This document shows positions 1 to 8,773 of a stretch of DNA of 64,000 bases, one piece after another; positions within the stretch are counted from its first letter, which is position 1, and every line of letters begins with the position of its first letter. This DNA is from Leptospira dzoumogneensis. Lineage in GTDB: Bacteria; Spirochaetota; Leptospiria; Leptospirales; Leptospiraceae. A program made the position numbers and the translations under genes. The stretch spans positions 642,213 to 706,212 of the forward strand of contig NZ_RQHS01000019.1 of the NCBI RefSeq assembly GCF_004770895.1, given 5' to 3'. Below the pieces are notes generated by a model. The model had not been told where the DNA came from. It ran no database searches and saw nothing but the letters and a program-made list of their open reading frames with translations.

Positions 1-919
1 GTCCCATCATCAGATTGGTATCTCTTTCGGTAACCGCTTGGAAACCGAGTAGGCCGATCCCATCAATACTGAATACTAATTCGATAATCAAAGAACCAGC
101 TAATACCAAACTTAGATTAGAACCGAAACCTGTAGCGATCGGGATTAGGCTGTTCCTAAATGCGTGTTTGTAAATCGCATCCTTAAAAGATAAACCTTTG
201 GAGATCGCAGTCCTCACATACTCTTTAGAGATCTGGTCTAATAGGGAGTTTTTCATTAAAAGAGTGAGCATTGCAAAAGATCCGGAAACATAACAAAGCA
301 CAGGTAAGAACATATGCTCCGCTCTATCTATGATCTTTTCGAAAAAGTCCAGATCATCGTAATTATCTGAATATTCGTGGCCTAGAGGAAATACGGAAAA
401 CACTTCTCCGGAAGAGAACAAATATAATAGCAGCATAGAAAGTGCGAATACTGGGATTGAATACGCGATCAGAATGATGATACTTGTTCCACTATCGAAT
501 GCTTGTCCGCTTTGGATCGCTTTACGAATTCCTAATGGAATACAGATCAAATAAGAAAGTAAAAATCCGGAAAGACCGAACGTGAGAGAGACCGGAATCT
601 TTTCAAAGATGAGTTCGTTCACTGGCCGGGAATGTAATCTGGATTCTCCCAGATCCAAACTTGCCACATCCCAAAGCCAATACAGATAAGCGACCGGAAG
701 AGGTTTGTCCAAACGAAGTTTTTGTTTTAAGATCTCGATCTCTTCGTTATTGATCAAAGAAGATCTGGCTCCATCCTCGTTGCCATATCCTCTTAACTTT
801 GCGATCTCTCTTTCCAAGGGCCCGCCTGGAGCCAGGTGGGATAAAATAAATACCAGGAAAGTGATTCCGAGGATTGTGGGAACGATCAGAAGGATCCTTT
901 TTAAAAAATAATTTCTCAT
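1..919 (-). CDS. ABC transporter inner-membrane permease, OppB/YejB type (partial)
   Basis: Reading the minus strand from ATG at 919 gives [20 protein letters not shown], then a frame open to the window edge, so the C-terminus is missing. The protein is a hydrophobic permease of the peptide/oligopeptide (Opp/Dpp/Yej) ABC importer family. The first membrane helix covers residues 5-27. The cytoplasmic loop that contacts the ATPase reads [11 protein letters not shown], and the stretch [15 protein letters not shown] follows it; I recognise this combination best in YejB. A binding protein, second permease and ATPase would be expected further left. The upstream ATG context is CGGAATG, with only a weak ribosome site. 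The substrate cannot be read from this piece. Confidence 0.85.
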   Translation of the reverse strand, partial: MRNYFLKRILLIVPTILGITFLVFILSHLAPGGPLEREIAKLRGYGNEDGARSSLINNEEIEILKQKLRLDKPLPVAYLYWLWDVASLDLGESRLHSRPVNELIFEKIPVSLTFGLSGFLLSYLICIPLGIRKAIQSGQAFDSGTSIIILIAYSIPVFALSMLLLYLFSSGEVFSVFPLGHEYSDNYDDLDFFEKIIDRAEHMFLPVLCYVSGSFAMLTLLMKNSLLDQISKEYVRTAISKGLSFKDAIYKHAFRNSLIPIATGFGSNLSLVLAGSLIIELVFSIDGIGLLGFQAVTERDTNLMMG

Positions 920-1022
920 TCCGATTAAAGTCCGTTATAAATCGCGATCCGCTTCGGACATCGAACAACTTTCCATACCGTTTGCCTGGGATAAAGGTTT
1001 TTTCTCCGGCCTAAATCAGCAA

Positions 1023-2153
1023 TTAACGGAAAGGTTTTAGTTCCAGGTAACCTTTTCCTTTTACGGATTTTCCTTCGATATCTCCGCCGACTTTAATTGC
1101 ACCTTCCCAATAAATTAGTCCGGTGCTGGATCTCGCGTCGAACTCCTGCTCCTCGAATTTGGGCGAGATATTCAAATTAAATCGTTCGGAAATTAATTTC
1201 CATCGTAATTTATAGGAATTTCCTGTTTGGTCGCTTTTCCAGGTCTTATCTTCCGGAACAAATTTCAGATCATTCTCGTTCTCTAAAGAGATTACTTTTC
1301 CATCAGGAGAACGATACGTCCCGAAAGTTTCCACATCTCCAGATCTGTTCTTAAAATTGAATGCCATGATATCGGAACCGTCTTCCATTTGGATACAGAT
1401 CCAGTCCCAGGAAATATCCTTGGAGGAAAGATCGAATGTAGCCTCGGTTCCTTCCGGACTGCTCCATTCATGGTCCATCCAACTTGTGCCGGATTTGACA
1501 TGATATTCTTTCCCTTCTAGATAAAGAGAGCCTTTAGTTTCCAAACGAGGAATACTATAATAATAGGAGAAAAATTTAGGATTCTTTCTGCTCTTGAATG
1601 ATTTTCCGTTTTTACCGTGAGTAAGAATATTTTTCGGTTTGGTACTTAATTCCAATTCTAAACCGAATCCTGAGTCCGTTCTTGGAAAAGCGGAGATCCT
1701 AAAGTCTGCGGGGCCGGTAACTTCCATACGATAGTCCCCACTCCATAGGTTGCTCTTGTCTTGGCCGGCGACTCCGCCTAATTCTCTTTCGATGGTTTGA
1801 GAGATCTTATGCTTTTCCTCTTCCAGATCGGAGATCGCAAAGTGAACAGGATACAATGCCACTTTCGGTCCGAGATAAGCTCGGAAGAAGCTTAATTCAT
1901 ATCCTAATTCTTTACCTTCTTCCGTATCCAAGATACCGATGAAATAACACCATTCTACTCTATATCCTTTATGGAAAAAATGGTCCTGGGGAAATTTAAA
2001 ACTTTTGCCTTGGGTTTCTTTTAGATCGGTTTTAGGAGCAGCGAATCCGTTTCCGCTCGAAATTAAGAACATAGATGAGAACAGAACTAAAACTAGGATC
2101 CCGGGAGTTCTATTTGGTCTTACGACTCTATTTTTTAAAAATTGGAAGGGCAT
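1023..2153 (-). CDS. Secreted CrtC/AttH-like (carotenoid 1,2-hydratase-fold) protein
   Basis: The 376-residue product begins with a basic stretch and a hydrophobic segment (residues 17-38) ending in GFAA, a plausible signal peptidase I site. The mature part carries features of the CrtC/AttH lipocalin-like superfamily: FPQDHFFHKGYRVEWCYFIG near the start (the EWWY-type motif) and SGTSWMDHEWSS in the middle. Family members are annotated as carotenoid 1,2-hydratases or secreted hydrolases, and many are encoded beside ABC transporters. Here a permease gene lies about 100 bp downstream on the same strand. AAGGA sits six bases before the ATG and supports this start. Actual carotenoid hydratase activity is not shown; the fold assignment is firmer than the reaction. 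Confidence 0.75.
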   Translation of the reverse strand: MPFQFLKNRVVRPNRTPGILVLVLFSSMFLISSGNGFAAPKTDLKETQGKSFKFPQDHFFHKGYRVEWCYFIGILDTEEGKELGYELSFFRAYLGPKVALYPVHFAISDLEEEKHKISQTIERELGGVAGQDKSNLWSGDYRMEVTGPADFRISAFPRTDSGFGLELELSTKPKNILTHGKNGKSFKSRKNPKFFSYYYSIPRLETKGSLYLEGKEYHVKSGTSWMDHEWSSPEGTEATFDLSSKDISWDWICIQMEDGSDIMAFNFKNRSGDVETFGTYRSPDGKVISLENENDLKFVPEDKTWKSDQTGNSYKLRWKLISERFNLNISPKFEEQEFDARSSTGLIYWEGAIKVGGDIEGKSVKGKGYLELKPFR

Positions 2154-2331
2154 ATATCGTCCTTTTTATTCTGTCGGACAAAGTCCTGAGAAATTAGACC
2201 CGACCATGGTTTCTTTTTCTTTTTAAGTATTCAATCGATTCGTTTTTTTTATTTTTAGATTTGGAGAAGGTCCTAAAATTTGAGAATCAGTCGTGTGACC
2301 CTGGATCTTTTCTAAACACTGGATTGATTTT
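2154..2331. promoter_or_regulatory. Divergent intergenic region between CrtC-like and acyltransferase genes
   Basis: This 178-bp A/T-rich stretch separates two divergently oriented genes and must hold both promoters. I could not pick out unambiguous -35/-10 pairs. The minus-strand gene has AAGGA just before its ATG. The plus-strand gene has no clear ribosome site. Confidence 0.4.
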
Positions 2332-3315
2332 ATGGCGAATCCTAAACCCAGAAGCGAAAGACAAAAAGTCAAAAAATTCCTACAATATGTATTCGCAAGA
2401 ATGTTGGTAGGCACACTTTCTATTTTCCCTTATGTTCTAAGGGGAAAGATCCTATTTTATATTATTCGATTCCTGGCCAAAACGACAGGTGCCACTAAAA
2501 AAAGGATCGAAAGACATATACGAACTGCATTCCCTCAAATATCTGAATCTAAGATACAAGAGTACATTTTTCATAACCTCAGAAATCTTTCTCATATGGC
2601 TAATGAGTTCTGCGAAGAGCCTAGGATGGACCAAAAGTTCATAGATAAATGGGTGACCTTCTTACCGGATAAAGAAACTCATACTCGTTTATTTGAGAAG
2701 GGTGGGATCTTGGTTTTAGGCCATTTGGGAAACTGGGAAACTATGGGAGTTTCTATCTGTTATACCGCTCCTAAAAATGATCTATACGTATTCGCAAAAA
2801 GACAATCCAATCCTTGGTCCAATGCCTGGATCGAAAAGAACAGAGCCTCTCAAAGAATTAAATTAGTTTACACTGATGAAAGTCCTAGAAAGGCGCTGAC
2901 CTTATTGAAACAAGGAAAGTTAGTCGCATTTATATCCGACCAGGACGCAGGCAAGACCGGGTCCTTCTTCCCTTTTTTAGGAAATATGGCTTCTACATTC
3001 TTAGGGCCCGCAACATTCTCCAGAATGACAGACGTTCCTATCTTGTTCTGCAGCAGTTGGTACGATAAAACCGGAAAATTATATTTTCATGTAGAAGAAT
3101 TCGAAAAACCGGATCTGGATCCTAGAAAGGACCCGGAACTATGGGAGAGAGAATTCACTTACAAATGGGTAAAACGTTTAGAAGAAGAAGTCTATAAACA
3201 TCCAGGCGATTATTTCTGGCTGCATAGACGCTGGCATACTAAACCTGAAAACAAAGAAGAGCTAGATAAATTCTGGAAAGAATTTAAATCTTCTTCCGAG
3301 AAATCTAATGTTTGA
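2332..3315 (+). CDS. Lysophospholipid acyltransferase family protein (LpxL/HtrB type)
   Basis: The 327-residue protein has an N-terminal hydrophobic segment (about residues 22-48) and the acyltransferase catalytic motif HLGNWE at 131-136 (HX4D/E). A second block around FISDQDAGKTGSFFPFLGN follows. This is the arrangement of LpxL/HtrB-type enzymes, which transfer a secondary acyl chain to lipid A on the cytoplasmic face of the inner membrane. The length fits the family. In a spirochaete that makes lipopolysaccharide, lipid A acylation is the likely role, but a lipid acyltransferase of other specificity cannot be excluded. The stop codon abuts the stop of the convergent sulfatase-fold gene, together forming TGATCA with no space for a terminator. 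Confidence 0.85.
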   Translation: MANPKPRSERQKVKKFLQYVFARMLVGTLSIFPYVLRGKILFYIIRFLAKTTGATKKRIERHIRTAFPQISESKIQEYIFHNLRNLSHMANEFCEEPRMDQKFIDKWVTFLPDKETHTRLFEKGGILVLGHLGNWETMGVSICYTAPKNDLYVFAKRQSNPWSNAWIEKNRASQRIKLVYTDESPRKALTLLKQGKLVAFISDQDAGKTGSFFPFLGNMASTFLGPATFSRMTDVPILFCSSWYDKTGKLYFHVEEFEKPDLDPRKDPELWEREFTYKWVKRLEEEVYKHPGDYFWLHRRWHTKPENKEELDKFWKEFKSSSEKSNV

Positions 3316-5283
3316 TCAGAATGCTGCCGGTTTTATAGAGTTTCTTTTTAGTTCAGCAGTTTCCAGATTTTTTTCAGATACCTGGTAAGGCAAACCTTGG
3401 GATGTGAATAATTCCACACAAACCCCGCAATCTTTTACTACTTCTCTAAAATGGATCTTATTTTCTTCACTTGCTTCCGCCCAAAGATCTTTTAACTCTT
3501 TCGGATCTTTAGAAAGATCGAATAGGCGTTCTTTGGAAGGATTAGAGTTCATATTCATTATATAATGATAATTACCCTTAATATAACTGATCCCTACTTT
3601 ATACAAAGAGATCTCATTATTATTAGTAATGATGATCCTACGATCTCCGTAAATATCTCTGAGCAAGGATTTACCTTCCAGATTTGTAGAATATTTTTTG
3701 ATCGAAGGGTTGTTTTCTAAATTTAAAATATCTATAAACGTAGGAATTAGATCCGTATTTGCAACGGGTTTATCAGTGTTCCTTCTGAGTGCTTGCAGGT
3801 TCACGGATTCTTTAAGAGAATTCGGAATGTATACCAACATAGGGATGGCGACAGTTTCCACATAGTTACTGTCTATATGTCCCAGGTAATCATGTTCGAA
3901 AAGAGATTCTCCGTGATCAGAGGTGAAGATCACTACGGTATTCTCTAAGAAACCCTCTTTTTTCAGATAAGTGTAAACTTCTTCCAAAAGGGAATCCATA
4001 TGGCGAACAGAGTTATCATATTGGTCCGGAACGGAATCAACTGCAAAGAACTTGGACTCTTCAGGGACTATGTATGGGAAATGATTCGTATTGAAGTGTA
4101 AAACTCCTGCGAATCTTTTGCCGGAGGACTTAAATCCAGTAAGATACCTTTTGAATTCTTTTACGGTTTCCCTATCATCGATACCTATATCATTGAATAC
4201 TTTTAGACCGCTTTTTTCTTTATCCCAAAGGAAATCGATCCCTGAGTTTTTGAAAAATCCTTCGAAGTTATTCCACTGCAAATTATGGCTAGTGATATAG
4301 AATGTAGAAAGTCCTGCAGATTTTCCATACTCCCAGAATAACGGATACGTATGAGTCATCGGAACAGGTTGAGAAGGAGAAACTCCAGTCAATATACTAG
4401 GAAAAGAAAGGAGAGTGGAACTTGAATTTGAATATGCCCTTTTGAATAAGAAGTACTGGCTGCGGTCCGCAGTTTGAGCGAACTTAGACATGAAAGGAGT
4501 TGTGTTCCTTTCGTAACCGTAAACTCCTAAACTTCCTTTTCTCAAACTTTCCGTTACTACGAATAGAACATTGAACCCGGGATTGGAGCTAATCTGAGGA
4601 AGTCTAGGTTTGTTCCTGGATTGTAATCCTGCGGAACCTAAACTATCTCCTGTTAGATGATTGTATAAGTTCCTCCAAACGAATGCGATGGTGTTCGTAT
4701 CTGAAACATATACTTGGTCATTAAATCTGGTATTATTATGTAAGAACCCGCTGATCGCTAAAAACACGATCACTACTCCGATCCTTACCGGAGTTTGGAA
4801 TTTGTACTTTAAAGGTTCCTTAATTGTAGTGAACCAAAGAGAAACTCCTAATATACTAAAGGAAAGAAGTCCGAAAACCAAAGAGGATTTAGTAAATCCA
4901 CCTTCTACGATTGTCCAACTGTTCAAAGGTTCATGAAATATAAAAGAGAATACGAAGAAGTTAGGCATGATCCCGGTATACGCATAGTATCCGTAAGAGC
5001 CTAATAATGTTCCTGTGTAAAAAGACAGGATAAGAAAGAATACGATATAGTACGCTATCTTAGATTTTTGCAGATATAATATTCTGAGAAGAATGATCAC
5101 TGCGGAATATAAAATTACGGAATAGATGAATGAGAGAAAATAAAACATCCACTGTAAGGGTTTGAATGTAGGTAATATTTCATCTCTGACAATGATGTCT
5201 GAAATTAGTATTATTGCTGGTAGAACCCAAACGGAATAACGGGAGAATGTCTCTAGTATAATTTTTTTATTTATAGTTCCCAT
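3316..5283 (-). CDS. Membrane sulfatase-fold phosphotransferase (LTA synthase / phosphoethanolamine transferase-like)
   Basis: The 655-residue protein has about five membrane helices in the first 200 residues, then an extracytoplasmic alkaline phosphatase/sulfatase-fold domain from about 235. Metal and nucleophile motifs are visible: VVTESLRKGSLGVYGY (metal-binding Glu), ERNTTPFMS (candidate nucleophile Thr) and TSDHGESLFEHD (metal-binding Asp-His). This architecture is shared by lipoteichoic acid synthases, OpgB and lipid A phosphoethanolamine transferases. In a diderm, modification of lipid A or of a periplasmic glycan is more likely than teichoic acid synthesis. It is convergent with the acyltransferase gene, also a likely lipid A gene. 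The ATG at 5283 starts a hydrophobic N-terminus that needs no cleavage. Confidence 0.8.
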   Translation of the reverse strand: MGTINKKIILETFSRYSVWVLPAIILISDIIVRDEILPTFKPLQWMFYFLSFIYSVILYSAVIILLRILYLQKSKIAYYIVFFLILSFYTGTLLGSYGYYAYTGIMPNFFVFSFIFHEPLNSWTIVEGGFTKSSLVFGLLSFSILGVSLWFTTIKEPLKYKFQTPVRIGVVIVFLAISGFLHNNTRFNDQVYVSDTNTIAFVWRNLYNHLTGDSLGSAGLQSRNKPRLPQISSNPGFNVLFVVTESLRKGSLGVYGYERNTTPFMSKFAQTADRSQYFLFKRAYSNSSSTLLSFPSILTGVSPSQPVPMTHTYPLFWEYGKSAGLSTFYITSHNLQWNNFEGFFKNSGIDFLWDKEKSGLKVFNDIGIDDRETVKEFKRYLTGFKSSGKRFAGVLHFNTNHFPYIVPEESKFFAVDSVPDQYDNSVRHMDSLLEEVYTYLKKEGFLENTVVIFTSDHGESLFEHDYLGHIDSNYVETVAIPMLVYIPNSLKESVNLQALRRNTDKPVANTDLIPTFIDILNLENNPSIKKYSTNLEGKSLLRDIYGDRRIIITNNNEISLYKVGISYIKGNYHYIMNMNSNPSKERLFDLSKDPKELKDLWAEASEENKIHFREVVKDCGVCVELFTSQGLPYQVSEKNLETAELKRNSIKPAAF

Positions 5284-5497
5284 CTTTATCCAAAATTCCT
5301 AAGGATATGTAATTCGTCAATTACACCAAATATATGATACCTTCTCAACGACTAAAAAGAAAGTTATAAAAAATGAATATTAGACCGATGTTCAGTCGTG
5401 ATCAAGATTGATCCTAATTTATTCTTCTAAGTTTAAATTGAACAAATCCTATAAAAAAATAAACGATCCTGTCTGAATCGAATACGAGGAGTTAGAC

Positions 5498-5554
5498 GTG
5501 ATTAGAAAATGGATCGTTACGTTTTTTGAAAGAGTATACAATATTCGATTATAA
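5498..5554 (+). CDS. Possible 18-codon small ORF
   Basis: GTG at 5498 follows a strong ribosome site (GAGGAG, seven bases upstream) and opens an 18-residue frame, VIRKWIVTFFERVYNIRL, ending in TAA. The peptide is basic and amphipathic. The good ribosome site in an otherwise empty 600-bp region is the only evidence. It could be a real small peptide, the remnant of a decayed gene, or chance. I know no homologue. Confidence 0.2.
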   Translation: MIRKWIVTFFERVYNIRL

Positions 5555-5806
5555 GTTTTGGAGATTATTTGAAATAAATTATTTTATCCTACGATTCGAA
5601 ACAAATTGGGTTCGTTACGCTTACTCACAATTTTCGCGACATAAATGAAAGTTACATTAAATGAAATTTGAAATAGGCAGTAAATTCGGCAGAGAACTAA
5701 GATTCTCGAAGTAAATCGGAGATTTTCTATATTCTATAAAAATTCTCTATTCTGTACCGACTCCGGTGGGAACCTTGTAATATAGCATCAACTATACTTT
5801 ACAAAT

Positions 5807-5868
5807 AGTCCAATATATAAAACTTTGGTACATTATATTGGTCACCCTCAATTTGGGTCAGTCCAATA
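5807..5868. promoter_or_regulatory. Candidate operator array (CCAATA/TATTGG) before cysH
   Basis: AGTCCAATA occurs at 5807-5815 and again, identically, at 5860-5868. Between them lies TATATTGG at 5834-5841, the exact reverse complement of CCAATATA at 5810-5817. Around the middle copy, TATTGG (5836-5841) and CCAATA (5863-5868) flank ACCC/GGGT arms (5844-5847, 5855-5858). So three copies of one half-site occur in 62 bp, ending 18 bp before the cysH ATG. This is what an operator for a dimeric regulator looks like; control by sulfur supply is inference. A promoter probably overlaps it (TTTACA at 5798), but the -10 box is not clear. Confidence 0.5.
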
Positions 5869-5886
5869 GTAAAAGGTTCGATTTCG

Positions 5887-6618
5887 ATGAGTCCATCCGA
5901 TCTGGAAGCAAAATTAAAAGGCCTGAGCTTAGAAGATTCTTTGGCGAAAATCTCCCAGGATTTTCCGGGACAAGCAGTCTTCTCCACTAGCTTCGGTTTG
6001 GAAGATCAGGTAATCACTCACGCAATCTATTCCCAAAATTTGGACATCCGTATCTTTACATTGGATACCGGAAGATTATTCACCGAAACTTACGAACTTC
6101 ATAAGCGAACGAATGGAATGTATGGTAAACGTATCCAAACATTCTTCCCGGATGCACAAGCTGTAGAAGATCTAATCAATGAGAAGGGACCCGATTCCTT
6201 CTACGATTCTATAGAAAATAGAAAAGAATGTTGTCATATTCGCAAAGTTGTCCCTTTGAACAGAGCTTTAGAGGGAGCAAAAATTTGGATCACCGGAATT
6301 CGTAACGATCAATCCGGTTCCAGAGAAAATTTAACCAAAGTGGAGTTGGATACAGGAAGGGATATTTTGAAATTCCATCCTATTCTGGATTGGTCTTGGG
6401 AGAAGGTGCAACAGTACGTCCAAGACAAAAATATTCCATACAATCCTCTTCATGATAAGGGATATCCCAGTATCGGATGCGCTCCATGTACGAGGGCGGT
6501 TATGGCGGGCGAAGATTTTAGGGCCGGCCGTTGGTGGTGGGAGAATGAATCCACGAAAGAATGCGGACTGCATTGGGTGGACGGAAAACTGGTAAGAAAA
6601 AAAGGATCAGAAGTATGA
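5887..6618 (+). CDS. cysH: Assimilatory adenylylsulfate (APS) reductase
   Basis: This enzyme reduces activated sulfate to sulfite with thioredoxin as donor. The 243-residue sequence keeps the four Cys of the [4Fe-4S] cluster found in APS-specific enzymes: Cys115-Cys116 in RKECCHIRK and Cys198/Cys201 in GCAPCTR. The catalytic Cys226 lies in KECGLH. The cluster indicates APS rather than PAPS as substrate, which fits the absence of an APS kinase gene or CysC domain here. It is the first gene of a tight operon; its stop overlaps the cysD start in ATGA. AAAGG lies about ten bases before the ATG. Confidence 0.93.
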   Translation: MSPSDLEAKLKGLSLEDSLAKISQDFPGQAVFSTSFGLEDQVITHAIYSQNLDIRIFTLDTGRLFTETYELHKRTNGMYGKRIQTFFPDAQAVEDLINEKGPDSFYDSIENRKECCHIRKVVPLNRALEGAKIWITGIRNDQSGSRENLTKVELDTGRDILKFHPILDWSWEKVQQYVQDKNIPYNPLHDKGYPSIGCAPCTRAVMAGEDFRAGRWWWENESTKECGLHWVDGKLVRKKGSEV

Positions 6619-7523
6619 CGACTAGAACTCGATTGTCGCATCTCCAACAACTAGAGGCGGAATCCATTTATATACTTAGGGAAGTTGCCGCCCAATTTGA
6701 AAGGCCTGCGCTTTTATTTTCAGGGGGGAAGGACTCGATCACTTTGGTCCATCTTGCACTGAAAGCATTCCGTCCGGGAAAGTTCCCGTTTCCTTTGGTA
6801 CATATCGATACAGGTCATAACTTTCCGGAAGCATTACAATTTCGTGATGATCTTGCGAATCGTATCGGAGAAAAACTGATCGTTAGATACGTTCAGGATT
6901 CCATAGACCAAGGAAAAGCTGTGGAAGAAAAAGGAAAATTCCCAAGCAGGAACGCAATCCAAACGGTTACGTTATTAGATACTATCGAAGAATTCAAATT
7001 TGATGCTTGTATCGGCGGAGCCAGAAGGGACGAAGAAAAAGCCCGCGCTAAAGAAAGAGTATTCTCGGTGCGCGACGAGTTTGGAAGCTGGGACCCTAAA
7101 TTGCAAAGACCGGAACTTTGGAATATTTATAACGGAAAGATCCATGTGGGAGAGAACGTAAGAGTTTTCCCGATCAGTAACTGGACCGAGCTGGATGTTT
7201 GGGAATATATCAAGTCCGAGAATATCCCGCTTCCTTCATTATATTTTTCTCATAGAAGGCAGATTGTCTGGAGAGAGAATGTAGTATTCCCCGTTTCCGA
7301 ATTTGTGACCTTGGATTCTTCCGATAAGGTAGAAGAAAAAACGGTCCGCTTTAGAACAGTGGGGGACATGACTTGCACTGCGGCAGTGGAATCCGAAGCA
7401 AATTCCTTAGATGATATTATTCGTGAGATCCAAACTTCCAGAACTACTGAAAGAGGATCCAGATTGGACGATAAACGTTCCGAAGCTGCGATGGAAGAAC
7501 GTAAAAGAGGCGGTTACTTCTGA
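6615..7523 (+). CDS. cysD: Sulfate adenylyltransferase subunit 2
   Basis: CysD is the ATP-pyrophosphatase-type catalytic subunit of ATP sulfurylase, making APS from sulfate and ATP with CysN. The PP-loop SGGKDS is at residues 36-41. A longer frame begins at 6561, but the ATG at 6615 overlaps the cysH stop (ATGA) and gives 302 residues, the usual CysD length, so I use it. The C-terminus RKRGGYF is typical of the family. The stop overlaps the cysN start (TGATG), indicating translational coupling. Confidence 0.95.
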   Translation: MTTRTRLSHLQQLEAESIYILREVAAQFERPALLFSGGKDSITLVHLALKAFRPGKFPFPLVHIDTGHNFPEALQFRDDLANRIGEKLIVRYVQDSIDQGKAVEEKGKFPSRNAIQTVTLLDTIEEFKFDACIGGARRDEEKARAKERVFSVRDEFGSWDPKLQRPELWNIYNGKIHVGENVRVFPISNWTELDVWEYIKSENIPLPSLYFSHRRQIVWRENVVFPVSEFVTLDSSDKVEEKTVRFRTVGDMTCTAAVESEANSLDDIIREIQTSRTTERGSRLDDKRSEAAMEERKRGGYF

Positions 7524-8764
7524 TGGACTTATTACGTTTTATTACTGCAGGAAGTGTAGACGACGGAAAATCCACTTTGATCGGTCGTCTTTTGTACGAT
7601 AGCAAATCGGTATTCCAAGACCAATTAGAAGCGATCGAAAAAACGGGTCAAGTGAATGGTCAGATCAATTTAGCTCTTCTAACGGATGGATTAAAAGCGG
7701 AGAGAGAGCAAGGGATCACAATTGATGTGGCTTATAAATACTTCTCTACTCCTAAAAGAAAATTCATCATCGCGGATGCTCCTGGGCATATACAGTACAC
7801 TCGAAACATGGTGACCGGTGCTTCTAACTCCGAATTAGCGATCATTCTGATCGATTCTCGTAAGGGAGTGATCGAACAGACTTATAGACATTCTTATATA
7901 GCTTCTTTATTAAAAATCCCTCATGTAGTTATTTGCGTGAATAAGATGGACTTAGTGGATTTTTCCAAAGAACGTTTCGAAGAGATCGTGGAAGATTATA
8001 AAAACTTCGCCTCCGATCTGGATTTTAAAGGTTTGGAGTTCATACCGATTTCCGCCCTGAATGGGGATAATGTTGTGGATACTTCTCCGAACATGACATG
8101 GTGGAAAGGTAAAACTCTTCTGGGTTATTTGGAAGATCTAGAGATCGAAGTGGATGAAACAAAACACGAGCCTAGATTCCCGGTTCAATATGTGATCCGT
8201 CCTCAGACGGAAGAGCACCATGATTACAGGGGATATGCCGGTCAGGTCAGAAGCGGCGTTTTCAAAAAGGGAGACGATATTGCAGTTCTTCCCAGCGGAT
8301 TACGCTCTAAGATCAAATCGATCAATACTTATGAAAGCGAAGTAGAAGAAGCTTTCGCTCCAATGTCTGTTACTATTCTTCTGGAAGACGAAATTGATAT
8401 TAGCCGCGGTGACATGCTCGTGGTAGACAAACACCAGCCTACCGTCTCTCAGGATCTGGAAGCTGAGGTTTGTTGGATGGATGCCAAGTCTTTGGTCCCG
8501 GGAAATAAATATCTTTTAAGACAAACCACTGGTTCCGTAAAATCCGCAGTTAAGGAAATTTCCTTTAGGATAGATATCCAAACCCACGAAAAATTAGAAT
8601 CTTCCCAGCTTGCTTTGAATGAGATCGGAAGGATCAAGATCAGAACTGCGAAACCTATTGCGTTCGATAGTTATTCCGAAAATCGCGGAACAGGAAGTTT
8701 CGTTTTGGTGGACGAGGGTACCAATAATACTGTGGGCGCCGGAATGATCGTAGGAGCCTACTGA
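7523..8764 (+). CDS. cysN: Sulfate adenylyltransferase subunit 1 (GTPase)
   Basis: CysN is the EF-Tu-like GTPase that couples GTP hydrolysis to APS formation by CysD. GTPase motifs are intact: P-loop GSVDDGKST (10-18), DAPGH (85-89) and NKMD (140-143). Beta-barrel domains follow. At 413 residues it ends after domain 3 (IVGAY) and has no fused APS kinase, consistent with the APS-type CysH. It starts on the last base of the cysD stop and ends nine bases before the next gene. Confidence 0.95.
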   Translation: MDLLRFITAGSVDDGKSTLIGRLLYDSKSVFQDQLEAIEKTGQVNGQINLALLTDGLKAEREQGITIDVAYKYFSTPKRKFIIADAPGHIQYTRNMVTGASNSELAIILIDSRKGVIEQTYRHSYIASLLKIPHVVICVNKMDLVDFSKERFEEIVEDYKNFASDLDFKGLEFIPISALNGDNVVDTSPNMTWWKGKTLLGYLEDLEIEVDETKHEPRFPVQYVIRPQTEEHHDYRGYAGQVRSGVFKKGDDIAVLPSGLRSKIKSINTYESEVEEAFAPMSVTILLEDEIDISRGDMLVVDKHQPTVSQDLEAEVCWMDAKSLVPGNKYLLRQTTGSVKSAVKEISFRIDIQTHEKLESSQLALNEIGRIKIRTAKPIAFDSYSENRGTGSFVLVDEGTNNTVGAGMIVGAY

Positions 8765-8773
8765 TCTAATTTG

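Larger units (their letters stand above)
5284..5886. other. 603-bp intergenic region upstream of the cys operon
   Basis: This A/T-rich stretch separates the sulfatase-fold gene (minus) from cysH (plus). It holds one possible small ORF at 5498-5554 and a cluster of CCAATA-type sites at 5807-5868. The remainder, 5284-5490 and 5560-5800, shows no convincing gene or structure to me. Confidence 0.5.

Noticed and set aside
8747..8762. GTAGGAGCCTAC-like near palindrome at the end of cysN
   Set aside because: It resembles the TGTAGGAG repeat but is coding sequence for the conserved C-terminus IVGAY; best explained by codon use.
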